Of a stretch of 48,099 bases of DNA, positions 17,171-25,458 are shown in pieces. The stretch's first letter is position 1. Each line of letters begins with the position of its first letter. The notes below the pieces were generated by a model that saw nothing but the letters and a program-made list of their open reading frames with translations, had not been told where the DNA came from and made no database searches. This stretch comes from a virus. Where the stretch lies: positions 1 through 48,099 of IMG/VR virus record IMGVR_UViG_3300034200_000904; one strand, 5' to 3'. The position numbers were made by a program, and so were the translations under genes.

Positions 17171-17983
17171 ATGCAAAAAATTTCAAGTTATTTATATTCA
17201 AATAGAATTTCGGTAGTTGCCGATTTGGCGTCATATCCTGTGGAGTATAGACCTGTGTACCAACGAAGAATAAAATTGTACAAAGGCGTGAAAAACGTCG
17301 TGGAATTTGACGTGCGAAATGCTGATCAAAAACGTATATCAATTACAAATTATAATCTGAAATGTGTTATTTTAGATCATTACAATACCGAAGTTTTAAC
17401 AGTCGACGTAGAGCCTGTAATTAACACTACAGGACTAGCTACTATGACAATTTATGCAGAACAAATTGATTATATAAAGCCTCAGTTCTTAAAATTTAGC
17501 CTTTACATTTTAAACGATGACGGTACAAAAACACTGCTATACGGAGATAGTCAGTTTGGCGCTACTGGTATAATTGATTTACTGAATGGTGTTGTACCAG
17601 AATCTGTTCCTGCTCAAATTATAGACAAATTCATATACCTAATCGACGATTCAGTAAACCCAGATATAACCACTTATTACAGTTCGTCTGTAGAAGTTAA
17701 TCCAAGAAATGATGTCAATGACACGCATCAAATTAAATTAGAATTTCGATTAACTAACTTCGATGCTGAAGTAACTGTACAAATAACTACCGATGCAGTA
17801 GTTAGTGCAGCAACTAATTGGTCAGATTTAGAAACTTTTAATATCAATAATTCTACTGATGTTGTTAGTAAAGTGTATAATGAAATAACCGATTACAGTA
17901 ATAATATAAGTTGGTTAAGAATTAAATATCTTCCGGATACAGCGAACACCGGATCTATTGACAAAATATTAGTAATATCGTAA
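17171..17983 (+). CDS. Virion structural-type protein
   Basis: A 270-residue beta-rich protein. The start is taken at MQKISSYLYSNRISVVADL, since the upstream in-frame ATG lies within the opposing gene. PVYQRRIKLYKGVKNVVEFD and NADQKRISIT resemble N-terminal modules of tail-associated or baseplate-decorating proteins of T4-like phages. The C-terminal half, with NWSDLETFNINNSTD, looks like a second beta-sandwich. It has a late-promoter element, consistent with particle assembly. Confidence 0.6.
   Translation: MQKISSYLYSNRISVVADLASYPVEYRPVYQRRIKLYKGVKNVVEFDVRNADQKRISITNYNLKCVILDHYNTEVLTVDVEPVINTTGLATMTIYAEQIDYIKPQFLKFSLYILNDDGTKTLLYGDSQFGATGIIDLLNGVVPESVPAQIIDKFIYLIDDSVNPDITTYYSSSVEVNPRNDVNDTHQIKLEFRLTNFDAEVTVQITTDAVVSAATNWSDLETFNINNSTDVVSKVYNEITDYSNNISWLRIKYLPDTANTGSIDKILVIS
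17189..17196 (-). promoter_or_regulatory. T4-type late promoter TATAAATA (minus strand)
   Basis: The exact octamer on the minus strand, inside the first codons of the plus-strand structural gene, points towards the conserved gene that starts at 17157. It pairs with the plus-strand CATAAATA to form a divergent late promoter region. Chance occurrence in AT-rich coding sequence cannot be excluded. Confidence 0.4.
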
Positions 17984-17992
17984 AATATATCT

Positions 17993-18961
17993 ATGAGTCT
18001 AGTCATAGATACAATCAGCTTACACTTGCCTTCTAGAAGAAAAAAGACTCCCAGCGGATGGATAAGTTTTAATGCTGTCTGCTGTCATCATAACGGTACT
18101 TCCTCTGATACTAGACAGCGTGGAGGTATGATGATTAATGAAGGAGTTAGCTATCATTGTTTTAACTGCGGATTTAAAACTAGTTGGCAACCTGGAAGAA
18201 TAGTAACTACAAAATTTCGAAAATTGATGCGCTGGTTAAATGTACCAGACGATTTAATTTCAAAATGCAGTTTAGAAGCACTTAGATTAAAAGAAAATTC
18301 GGATTACAAATCAAAATTCGACATTCTACCAAAATTTATTGATAAAATATTACCTCCTGATAGTGTAAAAATAGGAGAAGCAGAGTATCACGATGATATG
18401 AATTTAGCGATAGAATATATTGCTAATCGAGGATTTTATCTCGATGATTACGAATGGTATTGGAGCCCTGCATATCCTAATAGATTAATTGTTCCTTTTT
18501 ACTTTAATAAAAATTTAGTAGGGTTTACGGCTAGGCTGTTGCGTGATGGTAAACCTAAATACATTTCGGAACAACAACCAGGATATGTGTTTAATTTTGA
18601 TAATCAAAAAGAAAATCGTAAATATGTAATAGTGTGCGAAGGACCGTTTGATGCAATTAGTATCGACGGCGTAGCAATACTAGGTAGTGAAATAAGTGAT
18701 CAACAAAAAACTCTAATTAATCAACTTAAAAGAGAAGTAATTATTTTACCAGACAGAGATTCAGCTGGAAAAAAGTTAGTAGATCAAGCAATAGAAAATA
18801 ATTGGAGTGTAAGTTTTCCTAACTGGGATCCGGATATTAAAGATGCTAACGAAGCATTATTAAAGTACGGAAGACTAGCAACATTATACAGTATAATTCG
18901 ATCTAAAGAAACTTCAGGATTGAAGATAAAACTGCTATCAAAAAAATGGTTTGAGGCTTAA
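17993..18961 (+). CDS. 61: DNA primase, gp61-like
   Basis: A 322-residue primase close to T4 gp61 (342 residues). The zinc-binding module is C30-C31-H32-H33 with C56-x2-C59 (CCHHNG ... CFNCG). The Toprim domain shows VIVCEGPFDAISIDG with the catalytic glutamate, and LPDRDSAGKKL with the metal-binding DxD. It makes RNA primers for lagging-strand synthesis together with gp41, encoded two genes downstream. Confidence 0.93.
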   Translation: MSLVIDTISLHLPSRRKKTPSGWISFNAVCCHHNGTSSDTRQRGGMMINEGVSYHCFNCGFKTSWQPGRIVTTKFRKLMRWLNVPDDLISKCSLEALRLKENSDYKSKFDILPKFIDKILPPDSVKIGEAEYHDDMNLAIEYIANRGFYLDDYEWYWSPAYPNRLIVPFYFNKNLVGFTARLLRDGKPKYISEQQPGYVFNFDNQKENRKYVIVCEGPFDAISIDGVAILGSEISDQQKTLINQLKREVIILPDRDSAGKKLVDQAIENNWSVSFPNWDPDIKDANEALLKYGRLATLYSIIRSKETSGLKIKLLSKKWFEA

Positions 18962-18962
18962 T

Positions 18963-19076
18963 ATGAAAAAAATTTTAGAAATCTTAATGTATCCGTATAA
19001 TAGATACTTAGAACATCGTAAATGGAAAAAACGTTTACAAGAACTAAAAGCAAGAGATCCTTTTATCTATAAGTAG
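18963..19076 (+). CDS. 37-residue basic phage protein
   Basis: A tiny gene starting one base after the primase stop. It encodes MKKILEILMYPYNRYLEHRK and ends with KARDPFIYK. I recall short proteins ending in DPFIY next to helicase and primase genes of T4-like phages, which supports it. It ends in TAG, one of few amber stops here. If the tRNA(CUA) reads it, nine further residues would be added before TAA. The function is unknown. Confidence 0.6.
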   Translation: MKKILEILMYPYNRYLEHRKWKKRLQELKARDPFIYK

Positions 19077-19083
19077 GCCAATT

Positions 19084-20061
19084 ATGATTGTATGGGGTAT
19101 TAATGCACTAAACCACGATGCTAGCATATGTGTGTTCAGAGACAACGAACCTGTATGGCATAGAAGAAGTAGCGACTTTACACACATACAAGGAGATCAT
19201 TATCTAAATCAAGAAATTATACATCATGCTATAACAATATACGGAGAACCTGAAACTGTATATTGGTATGAACGTCCATTTTTAAAAAAACTACGTCAAC
19301 TAACAGCAGGACAATATAAAGAAGCATTTAGTATTGACAATATACCTAGTGTATATCTTAGAAAATTTAATATTGACTGCCCTATAATCTATACACCACA
19401 CCATCATAGTCATGCTGCCGCAGGGTATTATACTAGTAATTTTAATAGAGCAGCCGTGGTCGTTGTAGATGCTATAGGAGAATTTGAAACTATAAGCATA
19501 TGGAGTGGGCATGGCAGGAATTTAGAAAAATTGTGGAGCGAAAGCTATCCAAATAGTTTAGGTATATTCTATAGTGCCTTTACAGATTTGATTGGACTTA
19601 GACCCGCTGCACAAGAACATTTTTTACAAAAATTAAGCGATAAGGGTAATCCATTTATATACTATGATACTGTGCTAGACTATTTTAAAAAACCAGCAGT
19701 GCTAAAATATAATCTACATAAAGGTGTATATAATTGGCCTTTTGACTATAACTTAACTGATCAAGATAAATGCGATATCGCCGCCGCAGTTCAAAAAGTA
19801 TTTGAAGAACAAATGGATTACATAATGGTTAAAGCTAGAAATTTAACTAATTTTAGAAATCTTGTTTATATGGGCGGCTGTGCATACAATAGTAAATTTA
19901 ATCGACAACTAAGACACCAATGGAGAGGCATTTGGAGTTTACCTTGGCCAGGCGATGCTAGTAGTGCAATTGGAGCAGTATTGGCACATACTAAAAATCA
20001 TGTAAATTATCAAACAAACGAAGATACTAAACACATAGAGATAAAATATAATAAAATATGA
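19084..20061 (+). CDS. Carbamoyltransferase N-terminal domain protein (NodU/CmcH type)
   Basis: A 325-residue protein. It begins IVWGINALNHDASICV and carries the HHHSHAAAGYY metal/nucleotide motif and VYMGGCAYNSKFN, all from the TsaD-like N-terminal domain of the NodU/CmcH O-carbamoyltransferase family. Full enzymes are around 550-600 residues with a YrdC-like C-terminal domain that makes carbamoyl-adenylate, and that half is absent here. The protein may use a host partner for the missing step. The gene overlaps the helicase by ATGA and may modify a glycan or nucleotide. Confidence 0.8.
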   Translation: MIVWGINALNHDASICVFRDNEPVWHRRSSDFTHIQGDHYLNQEIIHHAITIYGEPETVYWYERPFLKKLRQLTAGQYKEAFSIDNIPSVYLRKFNIDCPIIYTPHHHSHAAAGYYTSNFNRAAVVVVDAIGEFETISIWSGHGRNLEKLWSESYPNSLGIFYSAFTDLIGLRPAAQEHFLQKLSDKGNPFIYYDTVLDYFKKPAVLKYNLHKGVYNWPFDYNLTDQDKCDIAAAVQKVFEEQMDYIMVKARNLTNFRNLVYMGGCAYNSKFNRQLRHQWRGIWSLPWPGDASSAIGAVLAHTKNHVNYQTNEDTKHIEIKYNKI

Positions 20062-21473
20062 CTACAAGACAAAACGCAGACTACGGATATGATATACAAC
20101 ATCTTTACTTAGAAATGATGTTGAATGATGCAGAAACTTTTGTAAGATGCCAAAGCATTTTTCATCATGAGTTGTTTGATAGAAAATTACAAAACACTGC
20201 TAAATTTATTAACGATTATGTATCAGAGCATAGCGTACTACCTACATATGAAATAGTAAATGCGGCTACAAAATCTGATTTAAAATCTCCAGGAGATTTG
20301 AAAGAAGAACACTACGATTGGCTGTTACAAGACTTTGAAACTTTTATTAGACATAAAGGATTAGAACAGGCTATTTTAAAAAGTGCTGACTTGTTAGAAA
20401 AAGGAGAATATGGCCCAGTAGAAGAATTAGTCAAGCAGGCAGTGCAAGTAGGACTAACTAAAGACATGGGCACTGACTACTTTGAAGATCCGAGAAGTAG
20501 ACTAATGCGAATAAAAGATAAAAATGGACAAATGACTACAGGTTGGCAAACTGTGGATAAAAGATTGTTCGGAGGTATGAATCGAGGCGAATTGAATATC
20601 TTTGCTGGCGGATCAGGTGCAGGTAAAAGTTTATTCTTAGCTAATCTTGGAGTTAACTGGGCACTACAAGGAATGAATGTAGTATATCTTACATTAGAAC
20701 TTAGTGAGGAATTGGTCAGTATGCGTATTGATAGCATGATTACTGAAATACCTACTAGAGATATTTTTAAAAATATTGATGATGTTGAAATGAAAGTTAA
20801 GGTCATTGGAAAAAAATCTGGAACGTATCAAGTCAAATACATGCCCAGCGGCAAAACAGCCAATGATATAAGAAGTTATCTTAAAGAATATGAAATCAAA
20901 CTAGGACGTAAGGTAGATGTACTGCTAGTCGATTATCTAGACTTGTTGATGCCTCAAAGTAGAAAAATTTCAGCAGAAAACTTATTTGTCAAAGACAAGT
21001 ATGTCAGCGAAGAGCTGCGTAACTTGGCTATGGAGAAACAGTGTGTGCTGGTCACAGCGGCACAGTTGAATCGAGGTGCAGTAGAAGAAGTAGAATACGA
21101 TCACAGTCATATTTCAGGCGGACTTAGTAAGATCCAGACAGCGGATAATGTGTTTGGTATCTTTACCAGTCGTGCTATGCGTGAACGCGGTAAGTATCAA
21201 ATTCAATTAATGAAAACTCGTAGCAGCAGTGGTGTAGGTATGAAAATTGACTTAGACTTTGATATTGATACATTGAGAATTACTGACCCAGGTGAAGAAG
21301 GGCAAACAGAGGCAGATACCACTAGCCGTAGCAGTCAAATATTGAACAACTTACAAAGAAATAGTACAGTTAATTCTGATCCTACTGAAGGTATCAGTGT
21401 GTCTGTTAGTAAAGTACAGGTCGAAAGCAGTAAATTAAGACAACTATTGAGTAATCTGCCAACTGACCCATGA
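20058..21473 (+). CDS. 41: Replicative DNA helicase, gp41-like (DnaB family)
   Basis: A 471-residue hexameric 5'-3' helicase matching T4 gp41 in length. The N-terminal helical domain is followed by Walker A GGSGAGKS at residues 184-191. LTLELSEELVSMRID and VDVLLVDYLDLL (Walker B) follow, then the RecA-like C-terminal motif region QLMKTRSSSG. It unwinds the fork and activates the gp61 primase encoded upstream. The final 50 residues are a Ser/Thr-rich tail. A late-type octamer and hairpin follow the stop. Confidence 0.95.
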   Translation: MTTRQNADYGYDIQHLYLEMMLNDAETFVRCQSIFHHELFDRKLQNTAKFINDYVSEHSVLPTYEIVNAATKSDLKSPGDLKEEHYDWLLQDFETFIRHKGLEQAILKSADLLEKGEYGPVEELVKQAVQVGLTKDMGTDYFEDPRSRLMRIKDKNGQMTTGWQTVDKRLFGGMNRGELNIFAGGSGAGKSLFLANLGVNWALQGMNVVYLTLELSEELVSMRIDSMITEIPTRDIFKNIDDVEMKVKVIGKKSGTYQVKYMPSGKTANDIRSYLKEYEIKLGRKVDVLLVDYLDLLMPQSRKISAENLFVKDKYVSEELRNLAMEKQCVLVTAAQLNRGAVEEVEYDHSHISGGLSKIQTADNVFGIFTSRAMRERGKYQIQLMKTRSSSGVGMKIDLDFDIDTLRITDPGEEGQTEADTTSRSSQILNNLQRNSTVNSDPTEGISVSVSKVQVESSKLRQLLSNLPTDP

Positions 21474-21476
21474 CAC

Positions 21477-21484
21477 TATAAATA
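21477..21484 (+). promoter_or_regulatory. T4-type late promoter TATAAATA in a hairpin
   Basis: TATAAATA ends 7 bases before the next ATG. It lies within the dyad ACACTAT-aaata-ATAGTGT directly after the helicase stop, so it could also form a small stem-loop in RNA. Late promoter is the preferred reading because the same octamer precedes other genes here at similar distance. Confidence 0.5.
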
Positions 21485-21491
21485 ATAGTGT

Positions 21492-21935
21492 ATGATTGAA
21501 CCTGAGTACTATTCAGCTTGGTTTGATATCATAGACCAAGCTAAACATCGTCATGGTTGGCCTATACCTACTTATATAGAACAATATATGAGTGCGGTAT
21601 TAGCAAACTATACTGATAAACCTGACTGGCAACCTCAGCCTAGTTGGGCTGAAACACTATTATCTATTCAAACAGCTCATGCAGCTAAGGTATTAGGAGA
21701 TCAAGCACTGTTTGCAGCCGCAGTGTTTCCTAATATGCTAGAACGACGTGGCATCAATCAAGATTACTTTTATCAAATAGGCAAAGCCAGCTATAGCCAC
21801 GCAGAACAGATCAACTATCATTTATTCAATACGCTGAGCCGTAATTTTGAATTTTTAGCCGAATGCATGAATTACAGTGTACAAAACAGTCCTAGAATGA
21901 CACCATGGTACCCTAAAGATAGCTCCTCCAAGTAA
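21492..21935 (+). CDS. Conserved phage protein after helicase
   Basis: A 147-residue helical protein starting MIEPEYYSAWFDIIDQAKHR. It has repeated aromatic/alanine helices (QTAHAAKVLGDQALFAAAVF) and no membrane segment or catalytic motif. It appears to be expressed from the late octamer just upstream, with little or no leader. The function is unknown. Confidence 0.65.
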   Translation: MIEPEYYSAWFDIIDQAKHRHGWPIPTYIEQYMSAVLANYTDKPDWQPQPSWAETLLSIQTAHAAKVLGDQALFAAAVFPNMLERRGINQDYFYQIGKASYSHAEQINYHLFNTLSRNFEFLAECMNYSVQNSPRMTPWYPKDSSSK

Positions 21936-21983
21936 ATACTACTGAGCGAACAATTTGGAGCGAACCATGCGGAGATCTAGATC

Positions 21984-22763
21984 TTGGATCCGCTAACCCT
22001 TTTTGCCCTGGCCAACGGAGCAGTCCAGGCGGTCAAAAAAGGGTGCGAACTATATAAAGAAATTAAAGGTGCTGCTGGGGATGTCAAAGATATCCTTAAA
22101 GACCTTGACGACCAATTCGCCAATAAATTCAAGGATCGTCAACCTACTGTGGCTGAACGTAATCAGTTTATCACAGAAAAAAATCGCATAATAGAACTGA
22201 ACAAAAAGGGTGGCGAAACTACTAACATCTATACAGAAATTGGCCAACATCTTGGAACATATTTTGACAACTATTATAAATGTCTAGCAGTATTTGAAGA
22301 AGAAGAACGTCGCAGCAGAACTGAAGTATATCACGGCGAAGACAGTTTAGGTAAACGTGCATTAATGCGAGTATTACTTAAAAAACAACTAGAACACATG
22401 AGCGCAGAATTGCGTGAAATTATGGTCTATCAAAGTCCACCAGAATTAGGTCCATTGTATCTTGATGTCGAAGAGATGATGAAGAAAGTGGGCAAAGAAC
22501 AAAGTATTGTCATTGCTGCAGAGATGCGACGAACAGCAGAACAAAAGAAGATTCGGGCACGTCGCAAAAAACGCATACAATATAAAATACTGTGCTGGTC
22601 TAGCAGTACTGTGGCTATATTATATCTTATTTGGTTAATATGGGCTGTGGTACAAATACGCATGGAACACCAACCTGAATTAGGCACTTGTTTAGTACCT
22701 AAGGGTACGTGGCCCTATGAACACTATAATAATTTACGTTGGGTGGACTGCGAACCTAAGTAA
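21984..22763 (+). CDS. Membrane-anchored coiled-coil phage protein
   Basis: A 259-residue protein. It starts at TTG (giving MDPLTLFALANGAVQAVKKG), since CGGAG is 9 bases upstream and no in-frame ATG precedes it. The helical central region is rich in Lys/Glu, followed by a basic stretch (KKIRARRKKRIQ) and one transmembrane helix near residue 205-225 (SSSTVAILYLIWLIWAVV). I recall similarly beginning MDPLT proteins in T4-like phages, without function. Topology is inferred as N-terminus in, with a short periplasmic C-terminus carrying two cysteines. Confidence 0.7.
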   Translation: MDPLTLFALANGAVQAVKKGCELYKEIKGAAGDVKDILKDLDDQFANKFKDRQPTVAERNQFITEKNRIIELNKKGGETTNIYTEIGQHLGTYFDNYYKCLAVFEEEERRSRTEVYHGEDSLGKRALMRVLLKKQLEHMSAELREIMVYQSPPELGPLYLDVEEMMKKVGKEQSIVIAAEMRRTAEQKKIRARRKKRIQYKILCWSSSTVAILYLIWLIWAVVQIRMEHQPELGTCLVPKGTWPYEHYNNLRWVDCEPK

Positions 22764-22789
22764 ATAAAATAGACTTAGAAAGGATCACT

Positions 22790-23029
22790 ATGACTACTGA
22801 TAACGACGACCCTGACAAGGCCCTAGCTAATATGAAGAAAGAAATGGCTAAGAAAAAGCCTAAATTGGCAGTACCGGCTGAATTCCTGGACAATGCCAAA
22901 AGCTATGACGATAAACTTACACTAGTAAAAATACTCAGCGAAAAAGAAAAAAGTCGTGTAGTATTAATGTTTAAAAAAATGATACAGTCAGGTATAGCAG
23001 AATCTAACAGAAAAAAAGGACTAAAATAA
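22790..23029 (+). CDS. Small basic/acidic phage protein
   Basis: A 79-residue soluble helical protein (MTTDNDDPDKALANMKKEMA, later KLTLVKILSEKEKSRVVLMF). The ribosome binding site AAAGGA is well placed. The stop overlaps the start of the tiny membrane gene that follows. The function is unknown. Confidence 0.65.
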   Translation: MTTDNDDPDKALANMKKEMAKKKPKLAVPAEFLDNAKSYDDKLTLVKILSEKEKSRVVLMFKKMIQSGIAESNRKKGLK

Positions 23030-23121
23030 TGTTTGATCTAATAAATTTATTTCTCCTACTTATAGTGATAGCAGTTATAGTCGTTATGTTAAAAAATACA
23101 GATTACGGTAATCACGATTAA
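23029..23121 (+). CDS. 30-residue single-span membrane peptide
   Basis: The start overlaps the preceding stop (TAATG). The peptide is almost entirely one hydrophobic helix (LINLFLLLIVIAVIVVML) with a polar tail ending NHD. Small membrane peptides are common in T4-like genomes. Coupling and hydrophobicity support a real gene, but no function can be named. Confidence 0.5.
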   Translation: MFDLINLFLLLIVIAVIVVMLKNTDYGNHD

Positions 23122-23129
23122 ATATACAC

Positions 23130-23984
23130 ATGCGAATTATAGAAATACTACAAGAATACGATACTACTGATCAAAAGATAAGATATCGTAAACCTAGCTT
23201 TGACTTTGATGCCCTTAAAGACAAACAAGAACGCGACAATGACAGCGAACTTAACAAAGGCGTACAACCAGGCTGGTACAGTGGCGGACAAACTAATCCC
23301 CGCGATCCACACGAATTTATTAAGAAACCACATCTTACTGCTAAACTGGATAAAGATGCTTACTATAAGTACGTTATGGAAATACGTGACTTAAAACAGC
23401 AGGGCTATCACAATCCATTCTTTCCACAGGTCTATAACATAGACATTACACAAGATCCTAAGGGTAATCAACGTCCACGTTATCGTATAGAAAAACTACA
23501 GCAGGGCGATAGCTTTCCAGCTAGAACACTTATTGGCATGTACGAACGTTTGTTCAACGACGAATTCAATATGCGTTATCTAGAAGGAACTACTAACAAA
23601 TCATATGCAGTATGGAGAGAAATATCCAATCAAATTAATCGTGCTGTAGAACGCAGTAACTACACAAACATACGTGATGATCAACTTAAAGAAGCACTGT
23701 TGTTGATTGATAAAATTATACAGGAAAACCCAGACTGGAATGTGGATCTGCACGTGAACAATATACGTGTGCGTGGCAGTAGTGTAGGACCACAACTGGT
23801 CTTGATGGATCCAATTAGTGATGGCGGTGCTAGTATTCCTGATTATGATGAGATTAAATCTGGACCACGTACTAATAAAATGATGCCGCCTGCACCACCT
23901 GCGGATACTCCAAAGAAAAAAACTGGTCTAGGCACATTGTTAAAGCGCAAACTAGACCAGAAAGATCAAGACAGTCCAGCGTGA
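23130..23984 (+). CDS. Conserved phage protein with protein-kinase-like catalytic loop
   Basis: A 284-residue protein. The C-terminal third holds WNVDLHVNNIRVR followed by QLVLMDPISDGG, resembling the D-x-H-x-x-N catalytic loop and D-P metal-binding turn of kinase-like (APH-type) folds in other phages. The upstream region (PFFPQVYNIDI, then YRIEKLQQG) fits the small-lobe/hinge position. A Pro/Lys-rich tail follows residue 250. I infer a kinase-like or pseudokinase protein. The substrate and activity are unknown, because the canonical glycine-rich loop is not obvious. Confidence 0.5.
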   Translation: MRIIEILQEYDTTDQKIRYRKPSFDFDALKDKQERDNDSELNKGVQPGWYSGGQTNPRDPHEFIKKPHLTAKLDKDAYYKYVMEIRDLKQQGYHNPFFPQVYNIDITQDPKGNQRPRYRIEKLQQGDSFPARTLIGMYERLFNDEFNMRYLEGTTNKSYAVWREISNQINRAVERSNYTNIRDDQLKEALLLIDKIIQENPDWNVDLHVNNIRVRGSSVGPQLVLMDPISDGGASIPDYDEIKSGPRTNKMMPPAPPADTPKKKTGLGTLLKRKLDQKDQDSPA

Positions 23985-24057
23985 ATACCTGCAGGGCAAC
24001 CGCGCTAGATACTCTAACGCGAAGCGTCAGCGCAGCCGCAAAAGATTTTTAACAACC

Positions 24058-24065
24058 CATAAATA
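24058..24065 (+). promoter_or_regulatory. T4-type late promoter CATAAATA
   Basis: CATAAATA sits 20 bases before the ATG of the 86-residue gene, with AAGGAG in between. Here the late transcript would have a normal leader. The upstream 75 bases contain no gene. Confidence 0.45.
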
Positions 24066-24085
24066 ACAATTTAAGGAGCACAACC

Positions 24086-24346
24086 ATGCTCAAAACACTT
24101 ATACTTACAGTGGCACTGAACGCTGCTGAACTGCCTAGAGAAGAACTGGAAGTACTGTATTGGCACTGCGATACTGAATTCATGAAAGGCGAATTGGGCG
24201 GACAAGACATGTGGAGTTGTCTAAGTATCACAGAAGAATTCCAAAAATATTTTGAAAGTAGAGACGATTTTCTTATATATTGGAATGACCGTAAATTGGG
24301 CGAATGGGAGCAGCGTGGATATCGTCCAGGTGCAGAGTTCTACTAA
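24086..24346 (+). CDS. 86-residue phage protein with possible export signal
   Basis: The N-terminus MLKTLILTVALNAAELP could be a short signal peptide. The rest contains two cysteines (HCDTEF and MWSCLS) and an acidic/aromatic C-terminus (GEWEQRGYRPGAEFY). The ribosome binding site AAGGAG is clear. I do not recognise the family. It is coupled to the next gene by TAATG overlap. Confidence 0.6.
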   Translation: MLKTLILTVALNAAELPREELEVLYWHCDTEFMKGELGGQDMWSCLSITEEFQKYFESRDDFLIYWNDRKLGEWEQRGYRPGAEFY

Positions 24347-24504
24347 TGACAGTATGGATACTGTGGGTATTGGTCATAGCCGATGGTGAATGGCGTGCTT
24401 GGGAACATGAGTATACTACTCATGCTGCTTGCGAAGAAGTACGTAAGGTCATTATACATCATAGAGAATTGCAAATACAAGCAGTGTGTAGAATTAAGGA
24501 ATAA
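24346..24504 (+). CDS. Small N-anchored two-cysteine protein
   Basis: A 52-residue protein. The start is set at the ATG overlapping the preceding stop. The N-terminal hydrophobic stretch MTVWILWVLVIADG is followed by THAACEEVRKVII and a terminal AVCRIKE. The pattern hydrophobic leader, C-x-x-x-R, then C near the end is shared with three minus-strand genes at 37.9, 43.1 and 46.5 kb. This suggests a small family exported or anchored in the inner membrane with one disulfide. Confidence 0.6.
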   Translation: MTVWILWVLVIADGEWRAWEHEYTTHAACEEVRKVIIHHRELQIQAVCRIKE

Positions 24505-24540
24505 ATATGCGTATATTAAATCAAAGAAAGAAGTAGAAAT

Positions 24541-25188
24541 ATGAAAAAATATTGGCATAAAATTACTGTACAACACTTAGAAGCTATACAGACTAAAACT
24601 AGAGAATTTATAAGTAAAACTAAAGATAGATATAATAGTACATTTCACATTTTCAAATGGCAAGAATTCACAGATGCAGTTCCAGAAATATTGACTGCAT
24701 TTGATCATCTAGATATGAAGGTGATTATGGTCAGTGCTTATTTTATGAAAAATAACACACATGGTAGTCCACACAAAGATAGCACAGTGATACCCATAAG
24801 AGTTAATATACCTATATTGAACACTGCAAATACATGGACTACATTTTGGGAACCTAAACCAGAATATGTTGACCAAGGTGGAATTATGCTGCCTAATGGC
24901 TTGAAATATTACCCTTATAATCGTGACGATTTAGTTGAACAAACTCGATGTGAAATTACAGATGCTACTTTGATTAGGCCAATGGAAATACATAGTGTGG
25001 AATTTGCAGAAGATAACCCTACACCAAGAATAACATTAACTCTTTCGTTAGACCCTTTACCTTATAACTACTTTCCGGACATAGAGAATCAGATTAGTAT
25101 ACAGGATTTAACTAGTAAAGAATGGGGCGAAGAATCTAGTCATAAACGTGAATTTTTCCGATCAATGGTTCGACCAGGATACTTGTAA
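24541..25188 (+). CDS. 2OG-Fe(II) oxygenase-like protein
   Basis: A 215-residue protein. The strand pattern has GSPHKDS (HxD metal ligands), RVNIPILNTANTWTTFWEP, a distal histidine in RPMEIHSV and an arginine in TPRITLTLSLDP. This is the order expected of a 2-oxoglutarate/iron oxygenase fold and matches hypothetical oxygenases of T4-like phages. It is distinct from the 14.3-kb protein. Weak ribosome binding site (AAAGAAG). It is the last plus-strand gene before the large spacer. Confidence 0.6.
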   Translation: MKKYWHKITVQHLEAIQTKTREFISKTKDRYNSTFHIFKWQEFTDAVPEILTAFDHLDMKVIMVSAYFMKNNTHGSPHKDSTVIPIRVNIPILNTANTWTTFWEPKPEYVDQGGIMLPNGLKYYPYNRDDLVEQTRCEITDATLIRPMEIHSVEFAEDNPTPRITLTLSLDPLPYNYFPDIENQISIQDLTSKEWGEESSHKREFFRSMVRPGYL

Positions 25189-25216
25189 AAGAGTATCTGC
25201 ACAATAAAAAAATAGT

Positions 25217-25298
25217 GCTGCGAAAATTTTTTACAGCTACTAAACGGGTACCTAGGGGTTAGTTTTTGGCAGCTGCGAAAATTTTTAAATAGCTACTA
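25217..25298. repeat. Two direct copies of a 26-27 base A/T-tract element
   Basis: GCTGCGAAAATTTTT followed by a short spacer and AGCTACTA occurs at 25217-25242 and 25272-25298. Each copy can fold through GCTG/CAGC or AGCT/AGCT arms around the A/T tract. They lie in the 317-base gene-free spacer between the convergent halves of the window. Possible roles are protein binding sites, an origin element or transcription termination; none is demonstrated. Confidence 0.6.
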
Positions 25299-25415
25299 TT
25301 TCCTTTCAAGGTGGTGATTTTGCATCGGTACGTGTTGCAAAAAAACAACAAAAAATCAAAATAATAAAGCCCCGACCCCCGATCTTTTCGAAATCTTTTT
25401 CTCAATCTCTCGATG

Positions 25416-25458
25416 AAAAAAAATCCCCAGAGCCGGGAGCGAATCGGACACTGGGGAT
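25416..25458 (-). terminator. Intrinsic terminator of the AAA+ ATPase transcript
   Basis: On the minus strand an 8-bp stem ATCCCCAG/CTGGGGAT is followed directly by a run of eight T. The 20-base apical part contains a second small hairpin (CCG/CGG) with a loop ATTCGCTCC. It lies 48 bases after the ATPase stop codon, the right place and orientation for termination. Confidence 0.7.

Noticed and set aside
21974-21986. Palindrome AGATCTAGATCT before the TTG start at 21984
   Set aside because: It could be an operator or cloning-like scar, but it is a single occurrence with no supporting motif, and the surrounding phage sequence is continuous.
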